Source of the DNA: Heterotrichella gracilis
Taxonomy: Eukaryota; Sar; Xanthophyceae; Tribonematales; Xanthonemataceae
Direction: 5' to 3'
DNA: 34,731 bases
Assembly (NCBI GenBank): GCA_032358255.1
Contig: JAULBX010027717.1
Coordinates: 1-34,731 of the forward strand
Under the pieces are notes generated by a model. The model was not told where the DNA came from. It worked only from the letters and a program-made list of their open reading frames with translations, and made no database searches. Positions 1 to 4,915 of the stretch are shown in pieces; positions within the stretch are counted from its first letter, which is position 1; each line of letters opens with the position of its first letter. The position numbers and the translations under genes were made by a program.

Positions 1-56
1 AACCTAGCGAGCGTAGCGAAGCAATTGTTTAGTTCGATACGTCAAGGCGTGTTTGC

Positions 57-230
57 AGCGGCTATTTAACATAATGTTTATTATATATCAAAATACAAAC
101 TGTCAAAAGCCTTTGCCAGCCTGGATTTCGCCATATAATAACAATTATGTACGGCAGATCTGCCTTAAATAGCCACACATTGTCACGGGAGCAAAAAAGC
201 TCCGTTGACAATCTCCAACGGCAGACCGCC
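57..230. repeat. Repeat-rich, foldable intergenic segment
   Basis: No convincing gene is seen here. The stretch is packed with inverted repeats. GGCTATTTAA at 60-69 and its perfect complement TTAAATAGCC at 165-174 bracket about 95 bases. A perfect 12-base palindrome GGCAGATCTGCC lies at 153-164. A strong hairpin is formed by 179-192 and 199-212 around an A6 loop, with one bulged base. The element sits just downstream of the minus-strand gene at 274-825 and could be a remnant of a non-autonomous mobile element or recombination site; its left part may continue beyond the window. The short open frames through it have no recognisable features and look fortuitous. Confidence 0.5.
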
Positions 231-273
231 CGCTTGAGTTTATCGAACAAGACAATCCTTTCCTTCGGAAAGA

Positions 274-825
274 CTAAGGAAGTTTACGAATCAATTGATA
301 AGCAACAATCGAAATTAGAAAAAGAAACATCCAAGAAATTACTTGGGTTTTATCAGATAGGAAATCTAGAAAGTCAAGAATTAGAGTCCCAAAAGTCCCA
401 ATTGCAGCTAGAGCAGTTAATGCAAATATCTGTCTTCGGTTTCTTTCTGCCTGAATAGATATTCTATTCTTAGAAACATATCTTTCAGTATAGCCGCCTT
501 CAACTAAAATTAAAACCCTTCCTTCAAAAGTTATATTGTAGTAAATTACATCTTCATAAACATCTGCTGATGTTACAAAACTTCCGCCACTTGCATCTAT
601 ATAACCATCGGAAATCTTAATTCGTCCCGCTTCACTTGTAATAAATTCATCTTTTTTTAATTTATTTAAAATATAAATTACTTCATGCTCGCTAATTCTT
701 AGTCCTTTTTCATTTAATTGATTTCTTATTCCTTCGGCTGATCTAGGAAACGGAATAATTGGAGCTAAACATTCTAATATCGTGTCTAGTTGTTTATACG
801 GAGGCATTTTATCTAAATCTTCCAT
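274..825 (-). CDS. Hypothetical membrane protein with winged-helix-like N-terminus
   Basis: I do not recognise a named family. The N-terminal 70 or so residues read like a small winged-helix fold: a helix, then an RNQLNEKGLRIS helix-turn-helix-like stretch, then LNKLKKDEFITSE and a short hairpin with ISDGYI. The C-terminus has two hydrophobic segments (around FALTALAAIGTFGTLILDF and ISWMFLFLISIVAYQLI) separated by a short loop with a lysine, so the protein is probably anchored in the inner membrane. An ATG at 825 is preferred because a promoter-like pair lies just upstream and would give a leader of about 20 nt. A GTG at 840 in the same frame is possible and would add five residues. Function unknown; a membrane-tethered sensor or regulator would be a guess. 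Confidence 0.6.
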   Translation of the reverse strand: MEDLDKMPPYKQLDTILECLAPIIPFPRSAEGIRNQLNEKGLRISEHEVIYILNKLKKDEFITSEAGRIKISDGYIDASGGSFVTSADVYEDVIYYNITFEGRVLILVEGGYTERYVSKNRISIQAERNRRQIFALTALAAIGTFGTLILDFLDFLSDKTQVISWMFLFLISIVAYQLIRKLP

Positions 826-850
826 CCCACTAACATACACAATCCATTGG

Positions 851-880
851 TAAAGTTAAAATTCTGACACTTCAGTTCAA
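851..880 (-). promoter_or_regulatory. Bacteroidota-type promoter for the 274-825 gene
   Basis: On the minus strand TTG (878-880) is followed after 19 bases by TAACTTTA (851-858), a good match to the -33/-7 pattern TTG...TAnnTTTG used by the Bacteroidota primary sigma factor. Transcription would start near 845, just ahead of the GTG at 840 and about 20 nt before the ATG at 825. Confidence 0.5.
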
Positions 881-925
881 TAGTTTCTGGATAAACTTCC
901 CCACCCACCACCATTAATAATTAGG

Positions 926-1046
926 CTGCTGAGCCTGTCGAAGCATTAGGGCGCATCCCGTGCCTGCCCTGAGCCTGTCGAAGGGGGTCGGGCTATTACT
1001 TCAATCCTTGCGAAGGGCAAGGGATTTCCGTTCTATCCCTTACGCC
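926..1046. repeat. Dispersed Bacteroidota-type intergenic repeat
   Basis: Two direct copies of GAGCCTGTCGAAG lie at about 928-940 and 970-982. They sit around a GC-richer segment with AGGGCGCATCCCG at the left, GGTCGGGCTATT in the middle and CTATCCCTTACGCCT at the right, and with weakly complementary ends. From memory, elements of this layout (AGGGCG...GGTCGGGCTA...TATCCCT-ACGCC) recur between genes in many Bacteroidota genomes; no search was possible here. The composition is clearly richer in G and C than its flanks, as expected for an inserted element. It fills most of the 841-1159 gene-free stretch; the rest holds two promoters. Confidence 0.6.
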
Positions 1047-1061
1047 TGTGTGAAACTAAAA

Positions 1062-1113
1062 TTTGACATTGTCATTTATTTTGCTAATTTTGACCCATCT
1101 GGTCGGTCAAAAT
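1062..1113 (+). promoter_or_regulatory. Promoter with overlapping palindromic operator
   Basis: TTTG (1062-1065) and TAATTTTG (1085-1092) are separated by 19 bases, an exact match to the Bacteroidota -33/-7 pattern. A perfect 9-bp inverted repeat, ATTTTGACC (1087-1095) and GGTCAAAAT (1105-1113) with a 9-base spacer, begins inside the -7 element and covers the expected start point near 1098. That placement is typical of a repressor-binding site. The regulator is not identified; autoregulation by a product of the following two-gene operon is an inference. In RNA the same repeat could form a 5' hairpin. Confidence 0.65.
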
Positions 1114-1159
1114 TAAAAATGAATTTTTTAGTCATAATTTTTAGTTAAATTTGTTTGAA

Positions 1160-1915
1160 ATGTTTACGTGTAAACTTAAAATAGATAGCAAGAATCAAAA
1201 GCTTTCACTTAAGAACGGGCCTCCTCTAAAAGACCTAGGAGAGCTATTTTTAAAACTTTCAAAGTGTATAGAAACAGACAATATTAAATTTCTTTTAGTC
1301 GACGTTACTGAAGGTTCTTATGTGCCAGAGATTGCAACCGAGGTCGAAGAAGGCGTGACAAGGTTTAATAATGTTCACAATAGGATTGCTAATGAATATA
1401 TTGAAGATCTAGATTCAGATGAACAAGAATACGCTGCCGCATTAAATAAGCTTTTATTTAAGAAGGGAATTTATATTACAGCCGTGAACGACAAGGATGA
1501 TACGACCATAGAAATTCAATCCTTAAAAAAAAGTACTGCAAGGTTTTTTAATTCGATTACAACCATTAATGGCAGGATAGTTTCGATTGTTGGAGAAAAC
1601 GAATCAAAGCCGTATATCACTGTGGAAACTTCACAAAACCAAGACTATAAGATTTTTTTAACCAAAGATCAAGAGAAAAATTTAGGGGCCTTGTCCCTTT
1701 ACAAAAACGCCACTGTGCGCTGGAGGGTGAGAATTAAAACCGATAGTTTTAATAAAATTTCTGAAACGGCCACATTGTTTGACTTTGAAGTTCCGCGAAA
1801 TCGTAGTTTTTTAGAGGCTATTACTGACACACAGAAGCAATTTAGTGATGTATTTAAACACATCTCTGATTCCGCAAAACTTTTAGGTGCAATTAGAAAC
1901 GAGAACACTCTATAG
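1160..1915 (+). CDS. Hypothetical protein, first gene of PIN-domain operon
   Basis: A 251-aa soluble protein with no family I can name. The ATG at 1160 is preferred to the upstream TTG at 1151. The N-terminal third is mixed alpha/beta (LKDLGELFLKLSKCIETDN helix, then KFLLVDVTEGSYVPEI). An acidic segment around EDLDSDEQEY follows. The central part, TINGRIVSIVGENESKPYITVE onwards to TVRWRVRIKTDSF, alternates strands and glycines in a way that suggests a small beta-barrel, but this is only a reading of the pattern. No signal peptide or membrane segment is seen. It lies 8 bases upstream of a PIN-domain gene and is surely cotranscribed, so it may be a partner, inhibitor or substrate adaptor of that protein. 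It does not resemble the usual short DNA-binding antitoxins. Confidence 0.75.
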   Translation: MFTCKLKIDSKNQKLSLKNGPPLKDLGELFLKLSKCIETDNIKFLLVDVTEGSYVPEIATEVEEGVTRFNNVHNRIANEYIEDLDSDEQEYAAALNKLLFKKGIYITAVNDKDDTTIEIQSLKKSTARFFNSITTINGRIVSIVGENESKPYITVETSQNQDYKIFLTKDQEKNLGALSLYKNATVRWRVRIKTDSFNKISETATLFDFEVPRNRSFLEAITDTQKQFSDVFKHISDSAKLLGAIRNENTL

Positions 1916-1923
1916 GCAAAATT

Positions 1924-2526
1924 ATGCAGAAAAAACCCTTAAAGGATTGTGAGTTTATTTTTATCGACTCGGGAGTTTTTATTGATTTACTCAGAACCGA
2001 CTTTACAGGCGCAAGTGCAGAAACAAAATCTCGATCAGAAATTACTCAAAAGTTTTTTAGATCCCTATTTGACCCCGCTGTACTTGGTGGCAAAAAGAGA
2101 GTGTTTCAGATATCTGCAATAAGTATCGCTGAAATTTTCCATATAGACAATCAAGAAAACACACTGAAGGCGATTGTCTCGTTATTGGATACACAAGAAA
2201 TCGAAATATTTGCCTTTGATAATTCGGTTGCTATTTATCACAATAAAGAGTTTCACGATAAATTAAGCAATAAGGAGATTGAAAAACTAAAGCAATCACT
2301 CGGATATCCTACTAGCCAGTATACCAGCATAAAGGAGCGCATACGAAGGGACTTTATGATAGCGGCAACTGCTAAAATGTATAAAAGCGATTTGGTACTT
2401 ACCACCGATAGTGGGTTTTGTGAACTTTGCACCGGATTAGGAATTGCTTCACATCAATTCACAGAACTAGACGTTAAGTATCTTATGAGCGGTGACAAGA
2501 AGATTATTTACGATATTTTACCATAA
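1924..2526 (+). CDS. PIN-domain protein, putative ribonuclease
   Basis: The 200-aa protein has the PIN-domain layout: an N-terminal strand FIFIDSGVFIDLL with the first acidic residue (D15), AISIAEIF with E70, RRDFMIAATAKMY with D143, and LVLTTDSGF with D162. The four acidic residues that bind metal in PIN nucleases are therefore all present. PIN domains include VapC-type toxins that cut tRNA or rRNA, and also housekeeping nucleases. At 200 aa this is longer than a typical VapC (about 130-140 aa), the extra length lying between residues 25-60 and 100-135. It is the second gene of an operon whose promoter carries a palindrome, as in toxin-antitoxin units, but the upstream partner is atypically large. 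A tRNA-like RNA gene converges on it and shares its terminator. RNase activity and target are inferred, not shown. Confidence 0.8.
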   Translation: MQKKPLKDCEFIFIDSGVFIDLLRTDFTGASAETKSRSEITQKFFRSLFDPAVLGGKKRVFQISAISIAEIFHIDNQENTLKAIVSLLDTQEIEIFAFDNSVAIYHNKEFHDKLSNKEIEKLKQSLGYPTSQYTSIKERIRRDFMIAATAKMYKSDLVLTTDSGFCELCTGLGIASHQFTELDVKYLMSGDKKIIYDILP

Positions 2527-2555
2527 AAAAAGGGAGACATTTTGTCTCCCTTTTT
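2525..2555. terminator. Bidirectional intrinsic terminator
   Basis: GGGAGACA (2532-2539) and TGTCTCCC (2543-2550) form a perfect 8-bp stem with a TTT loop. There are five T's after it on the plus strand and seven T's on the minus strand (2525-2531 as A's), so it can end both the PIN operon and the convergent tRNA-like RNA. The A and T runs also lengthen the stem. Confidence 0.85.
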
Positions 2556-2671
2556 AGTTTCAGTCCTCCGATGCGGCCATTACACCAATTCCCCATGTTA
2601 GACGGCTAATTTTGTGGAGAATACGGGAATCGAACCCGTGCCTAAGGATTATCTTAAATATCCCCGTCTAA
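2556..2671 (-). ncRNA. Circularly permuted tRNA/tmRNA-like RNA gene
   Basis: Reading the minus strand, a T arm (stem ACGGG/CCCGT, loop TTCGATT, 2639-2623) runs straight into acceptor strand ATTCTCC (2622-2616) and A73 (2615). After a 21-nt linker (2615-2595) comes GGGGAAT (2594-2588), the complement of that acceptor strand, with one G-U at pair 3-70. Next come a D-arm-like stretch with GGTG/CATC and a GG in the loop, then GAGGA-CTGAAA (2568-2558). GAGGA pairs with TCCTT (2648-2644), which lies before the T arm. The rejoined anticodon loop would read CTGAAA+A, anticodon GAA, with U33 and A37 in place. The gene has its own promoter just upstream and a terminator just downstream. The order 3' half, linker, 5' half is that of permuted tRNAs and two-piece tmRNA, yet there is no GGATTCGAC-like tmRNA motif and no tag frame. 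CCA is not encoded. Only one base separates acceptor and D stem in this pairing, which is slightly unusual. Confidence 0.7.
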
Positions 2672-2674
2672 TAT

Positions 2675-2705
2675 TAAAGTTACGAAATAAAAACCCTATA
2701 GTCAA
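2675..2705 (-). promoter_or_regulatory. Promoter of the permuted tRNA-like RNA
   Basis: On the minus strand TTG (2703-2705) is followed after 20 bases by TAACTTTA (2675-2682). The expected start is near 2669-2671, exactly where TTAGACGG, the first strand of the 8-bp flanking helix of the RNA, begins. Start and terminator therefore delimit a transcript of about 120-145 nt. Confidence 0.6.
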
Positions 2706-2886
2706 GTTTAAATCACTTTTTTTACAAATTATTTAATCAAACACACTTATCCCCGCCCTGAAGGACGCTTTATTTGGAATAGTTAGTCCTTTCTTCAAAC
2801 CCAACCCCACGATACCCACAACCGAAACTATTGAACATACTACGGGATTATCTTTTTTTCCCCAAAAAAAACTTTAACTTTATCTC

Positions 2887-2988
2887 ATGAATCCACTCCT
2901 TAACAAGATCAAACTGGGCAGTCTCATCCTTATGGGCCTTTCATTCATTGTGAGCCTGCTTGAATTGGCTTCAAACATTTCTCTTTAA
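2887..2988 (+). CDS. Possible 33-aa membrane peptide
   Basis: The frame begins with ATG at 2887 and encodes MNPLLNKIKLGSLILMGLSF followed by a further hydrophobic stretch and a short polar tail. It has one likely membrane helix with two lysines before it. A -7-like TAACTTTA (2875-2882) lies directly in front, so a transcript would start almost at the ATG (leaderless); a -33 element is not evident. It is the only candidate between the tRNA-like RNA and the 3088 gene. Its reality rests on composition and promoter spacing alone. Confidence 0.3.
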   Translation: MNPLLNKIKLGSLILMGLSFIVSLLELASNISL

Positions 2989-3052
2989 TCTTAAAAACCT
3001 CCCGTTTTCGTCTAAATTACATCCTTAGCCACCGCTTTTTTAATCAAATGAC

Positions 3053-3083
3053 TTGATTTCGGCTCTTTCATTTCGTATATTTG
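3053..3083 (+). promoter_or_regulatory. Promoter for the 58-aa protein gene
   Basis: TTG (3053-3055), 20 bases, then TATATTTG (3076-3083), an exact match to TAnnTTTG. The start point would fall within a few bases of the ATG at 3088, implying a leaderless or nearly leaderless message. Confidence 0.6.
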
Positions 3084-3087
3084 ATTT

Positions 3088-3264
3088 ATGGAAAAGCCAA
3101 AACACATCCCTATTATCGATCACAGTAAGCCTAAAAAGACCCCCACCAACTTTGTGCGTCAAACATCGGCTCCCTCCCCTGATAAAAAGTCTAAGGGACC
3201 TGTAGCCACGGCTAAAAAAACGTCTATCTGGAACAAAAAACAAGACGAATCCTGGGAATACTAA
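3088..3264 (+). CDS. Small basic Lys/Pro-rich protein, 58 aa
   Basis: The frame starts MEKPKHIPIIDHSKPKKTP, is rich in lysine, proline, serine and threonine through the middle, and ends with a tryptophan-containing acidic tail (SIWNKKQDESWEY). It is probably disordered with a short folded or binding C-terminal motif. An exact consensus promoter sits in front of it, which argues for a real gene. No family recognised. The antisense open frame across the same DNA lacks such support. Confidence 0.5.
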   Translation: MEKPKHIPIIDHSKPKKTPTNFVRQTSAPSPDKKSKGPVATAKKTSIWNKKQDESWEY

Positions 3265-3327
3265 GTTAATTTCAAAATCAAACTTTAATCTATCTTATTT
3301 ATTGCGGACTCTATTCGCCAGCCTTTT

Positions 3328-3600
3328 ATGAACGAACAACTCCTTCAACTTCAATCTTCGGTTTCGGCCATTATTTACAACCCTTTTGTTAATCTTAAAG
3401 ACCAAATAAAACAAGCTAAGTCGCTCATTGCCAAACAAGCAGAGTTTAGCGCTGAACTCAGCCGACTCAATGATAGTCTCGAAGAACTCGAGGTATTAGA
3501 AGACTTGCCACACGGTAATCTGGAACGTATTAAAGGCTTTAACAAGATCAAAACCAGAACCCTTAAACTCATCAAAGAACTACTTAGCAAAACCGCCTAA
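3328..3600 (+). CDS. Small coiled-coil hypothetical protein
   Basis: A 90-aa, almost wholly helical protein. Residues 25-60 (LKDQIKQAKSLIAKQAEFSAELSRLNDSLEELE) show heptad spacing of leucine, isoleucine and alanine typical of a coiled coil, and the C-terminus is basic (NKIKTRTLKLIKELLSKTA). No signal peptide or membrane segment. The next gene begins one base after its stop, so the two are cotranscribed and perhaps translationally coupled. Function unknown. Confidence 0.65.
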   Translation: MNEQLLQLQSSVSAIIYNPFVNLKDQIKQAKSLIAKQAEFSAELSRLNDSLEELEVLEDLPHGNLERIKGFNKIKTRTLKLIKELLSKTA

Positions 3601-3601
3601 G

Positions 3602-3808
3602 ATGGAATTTCCGGAAAGAGATAATTCGAATTATAAATGGAAGATGTTCTATTTTAATCCACTCGACAAGCGTTTGATCGTGCCAAAACCAAACCCCAAT
3701 TTTGGAGTGACCTTTAATTTTGCACATAAAAAAGCCTATCTTTTCTTTCTGCCTGTCTTGCTTATCCCGGCTTTTATCCTTCTTTTAAAGTTTATTTTAG
3801 AAAAGTAA
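3602..3808 (+). CDS. DUF5808-like small membrane protein
   Basis: A 68-aa protein. The N-terminal half, KMFYFNPLDKRLIVPKPNP then GVTFNFAH, matches the DUF5808 pattern as I remember it (YxNPxDxRxxVPKxxGxGxTxNFAxxxA). A single hydrophobic helix (AYLFFLPVLLIPAFILLLKF) follows. In that family the motif is a short soluble domain attached to membrane segments, of unknown role. It sits one base behind the coiled-coil protein gene. The motif match is good but was made by eye. Confidence 0.7.
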   Translation: MEFPERDNSNYKWKMFYFNPLDKRLIVPKPNPNFGVTFNFAHKKAYLFFLPVLLIPAFILLLKFILEK

Positions 3809-3851
3809 GATAATATACCCCTTCACTCAAAAGAGGTTTTACGCTATTTTT

Positions 3852-3882
3852 TTTGTAAAAATTAATAAATTACATATATTTA
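3852..3882 (+). promoter_or_regulatory. Promoter for the 3905 gene
   Basis: TTTG (3852-3855), 19 bases, TATATTTA (3875-3882); the expected start is about 3888, leaving a leader of about 17 nt before the ATG at 3905. Confidence 0.55.
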
Positions 3883-3904
3883 CATACATCCTAAATTGAG
3901 AAAT

Positions 3905-4153
3905 ATGATCCGATTCGACCTTAAACTGCTGCCGGAAGAAGGCGCAAATCCTGAAGAGTCAAAATTAATTTCTACTTCCAATGCGCTTGCCAAACACGCT
4001 TGCGATCATTTGAAAAAATTGATCGGAAAAAGAAAATGCCGTAAACACCCGAGCAGTCCTAATAAATTACGCATTTTTGCGGTTCTCGGAAAAGATCCGC
4101 GTGCTGAGTTAGTGGCCTATTGCTGTCCTGATTTTGTAAAACGGATCAAATAA
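3905..4153 (+). CDS. Cys/His-rich small protein, possible zinc site
   Basis: An 82-aa protein starting at the ATG rather than the upstream TTG at 3896. It has a spaced set of possible metal ligands: H-A-C-D-H near residue 33, C and H in RKCRKHP, and a CC pair in YCCPDF near the C-terminus. The rest reads as a compact alpha/beta protein (LRIFAVLGKDP, AELVAYC). I know of similar small conserved proteins in Bacteroidota but cannot give a function. It has its own promoter and ends 18 bases from the convergent VF530-like gene. Confidence 0.6.
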   Translation: MIRFDLKLLPEEGANPEESKLISTSNALAKHACDHLKKLIGKRKCRKHPSSPNKLRIFAVLGKDPRAELVAYCCPDFVKRIK

Positions 4154-4171
4154 TTTTCAGCAACACAGCAT

Positions 4172-4393
4172 TTATTTCTGAATTGTTTTAAGATACAATT
4201 CCTCCACTTTTTTTCGTGCCCAAGGTGTTTTACGCAAAAAGGTCAGACTTGATTTGATGCTTGGATCCTGATTAAAACACTTGATGTCGATCTTAATTCC
4301 CAAATGTTCCCAACCGTAATAATTCACCAGATGTTCTACAATCATCTGCAATGTCTTTCCGTGCAAGGGATCTTTTGATTCACTATTTTGCAT
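4172..4393 (-). CDS. VF530 (DUF2132) family protein
   Basis: The 73-aa sequence carries the diagnostic stretch DPLHGKTLQMIVEHLVNYYGW, then IKCF, DPSIKSSLTFLRKTPWARKKVE. This is nearly the full consensus of the VF530/DUF2132 family of small helical proteins proposed to bind DNA. Length fits the family. It starts 11 bases inside the end of the RNase HI gene and so is probably translated by coupling. A biological role is not established for the family. Confidence 0.9.
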   Translation of the reverse strand: MQNSESKDPLHGKTLQMIVEHLVNYYGWEHLGIKIDIKCFNQDPSIKSSLTFLRKTPWARKKVEELYLKTIQK

Positions 4394-4850
4394 GTTGTAC
4401 TATTTTTCGAAGTGCGTTTCTTACCAGTAGATCGACCTCTCTGTTAATTAGATCACCGTCTTTTTTATGTGCTTTTACCTTGGTATAGCTGATGTCATAG
4501 TTTGTGGAATAATTTAAGAGAAGTGTGACCAGATCCTTGTTTCTAATATCAGAGCCTTTTTTGGTGGTAAAATCTTTTTTTTCTAAGCGCTCTTTTCGTG
4601 ATTGTAAATTAACGGCGTACTGACTATCAGTAAACACACAGATCTCTTCCTGATGCAAATTTGCTTTCACTAAATAGTCAATGGATTTTAGGATGGCTAA
4701 TAACTCCATTCTGTTATGTGAGGTTTCATGTTCACTGCCTTCTAAAATTATTTTTTTGGAATCAATGAACAAGATGGCCGCCCAGGTACCTATCTTCAGC
4801 TGTGTATGACAACTTCCGTCGGTGTAAATTTGTATTATTTGACGATCCAA
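4383..4850 (-). CDS. rnhA: Ribonuclease HI
   Basis: The 155-aa protein is of standard RNase HI length and removes the RNA strand of RNA-DNA hybrids. Active-site residues are visible: D10 in IYTDGSC, E49 in HNRMELLA, D75 in VFTDSQYAV, and D140 in NREVD, with a histidine in VKAHKKDGD corresponding to the flexible catalytic loop. The frame appears to start at TTG (4850), giving MDRQIIQIYTDGSC, which aligns well with family starts; no ATG lies upstream in frame before the divergent gene. A TAnnTTTG-type box (minus strand, 4883-4890) gives a short leader. It is the first gene of a pair with the VF530-like gene. Confidence 0.9.
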   Translation of the reverse strand: MDRQIIQIYTDGSCHTQLKIGTWAAILFIDSKKIILEGSEHETSHNRMELLAILKSIDYLVKANLHQEEICVFTDSQYAVNLQSRKERLEKKDFTTKKGSDIRNKDLVTLLLNYSTNYDISYTKVKAHKKDGDLINREVDLLVRNALRKIVQHAK

Positions 4851-4882
4851 AATTAATTTGTAAAAACTTATGGCTATTTTTA

Positions 4883-4890
4883 CAAATTTA
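4883..4890 (-). promoter_or_regulatory. -7 box for rnhA operon
   Basis: TAAATTTG on the minus strand matches TAnnTTTG and would start transcription near 4876, about 26 nt before the TTG start. No TTG is seen at the expected -33 distance, so support is partial. The region is shared with the divergent response regulator gene. Confidence 0.35.
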
Positions 4891-4915
4891 CGCTTTATTC
4901 TATTTCTTTTGTGAA

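Noticed and set aside
57..174. Integron attC site
   Set aside because: ATTTAAC at 63-69 fits the RYYYAAC half, but no GTTRRRY partner occurs at a fitting place and no integrase or cassette array is seen, so the case is too weak.
62..458. Short open frames at 62-250 (minus) and 147-458 (plus)
   Set aside because: They cross inverted repeats and the plus frame overlaps a better gene on the other strand. Their translations show no domain, signal or conserved pattern.
2613..2690. An ordinary tRNA on the minus strand ending at about 2615
   Set aside because: The T arm and 3' acceptor strand are there, but no matching 5' acceptor strand (GGRGAAT) lies at the right distance upstream (about 2690). 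The nearest GGGG run pairs poorly. The match lies downstream instead, which led to the permuted model.
2613..2863. A standard one-piece tmRNA running from GGGG at 2863 to the T arm
   Set aside because: The GGGGAAA there pairs less well with ATTCTCC than the downstream GGGGAAT. No GGATTCGAC-type motif or tag frame ending in Ala codons is visible, and a promoter lies in the middle of the interval at 2675-2705.
3040..3243. Minus-strand frame opposite the 3088-3264 gene
   Set aside because: No promoter on that strand and arginine/serine-rich shadow composition, whereas the plus-strand frame has an exact promoter and a plausible protein.
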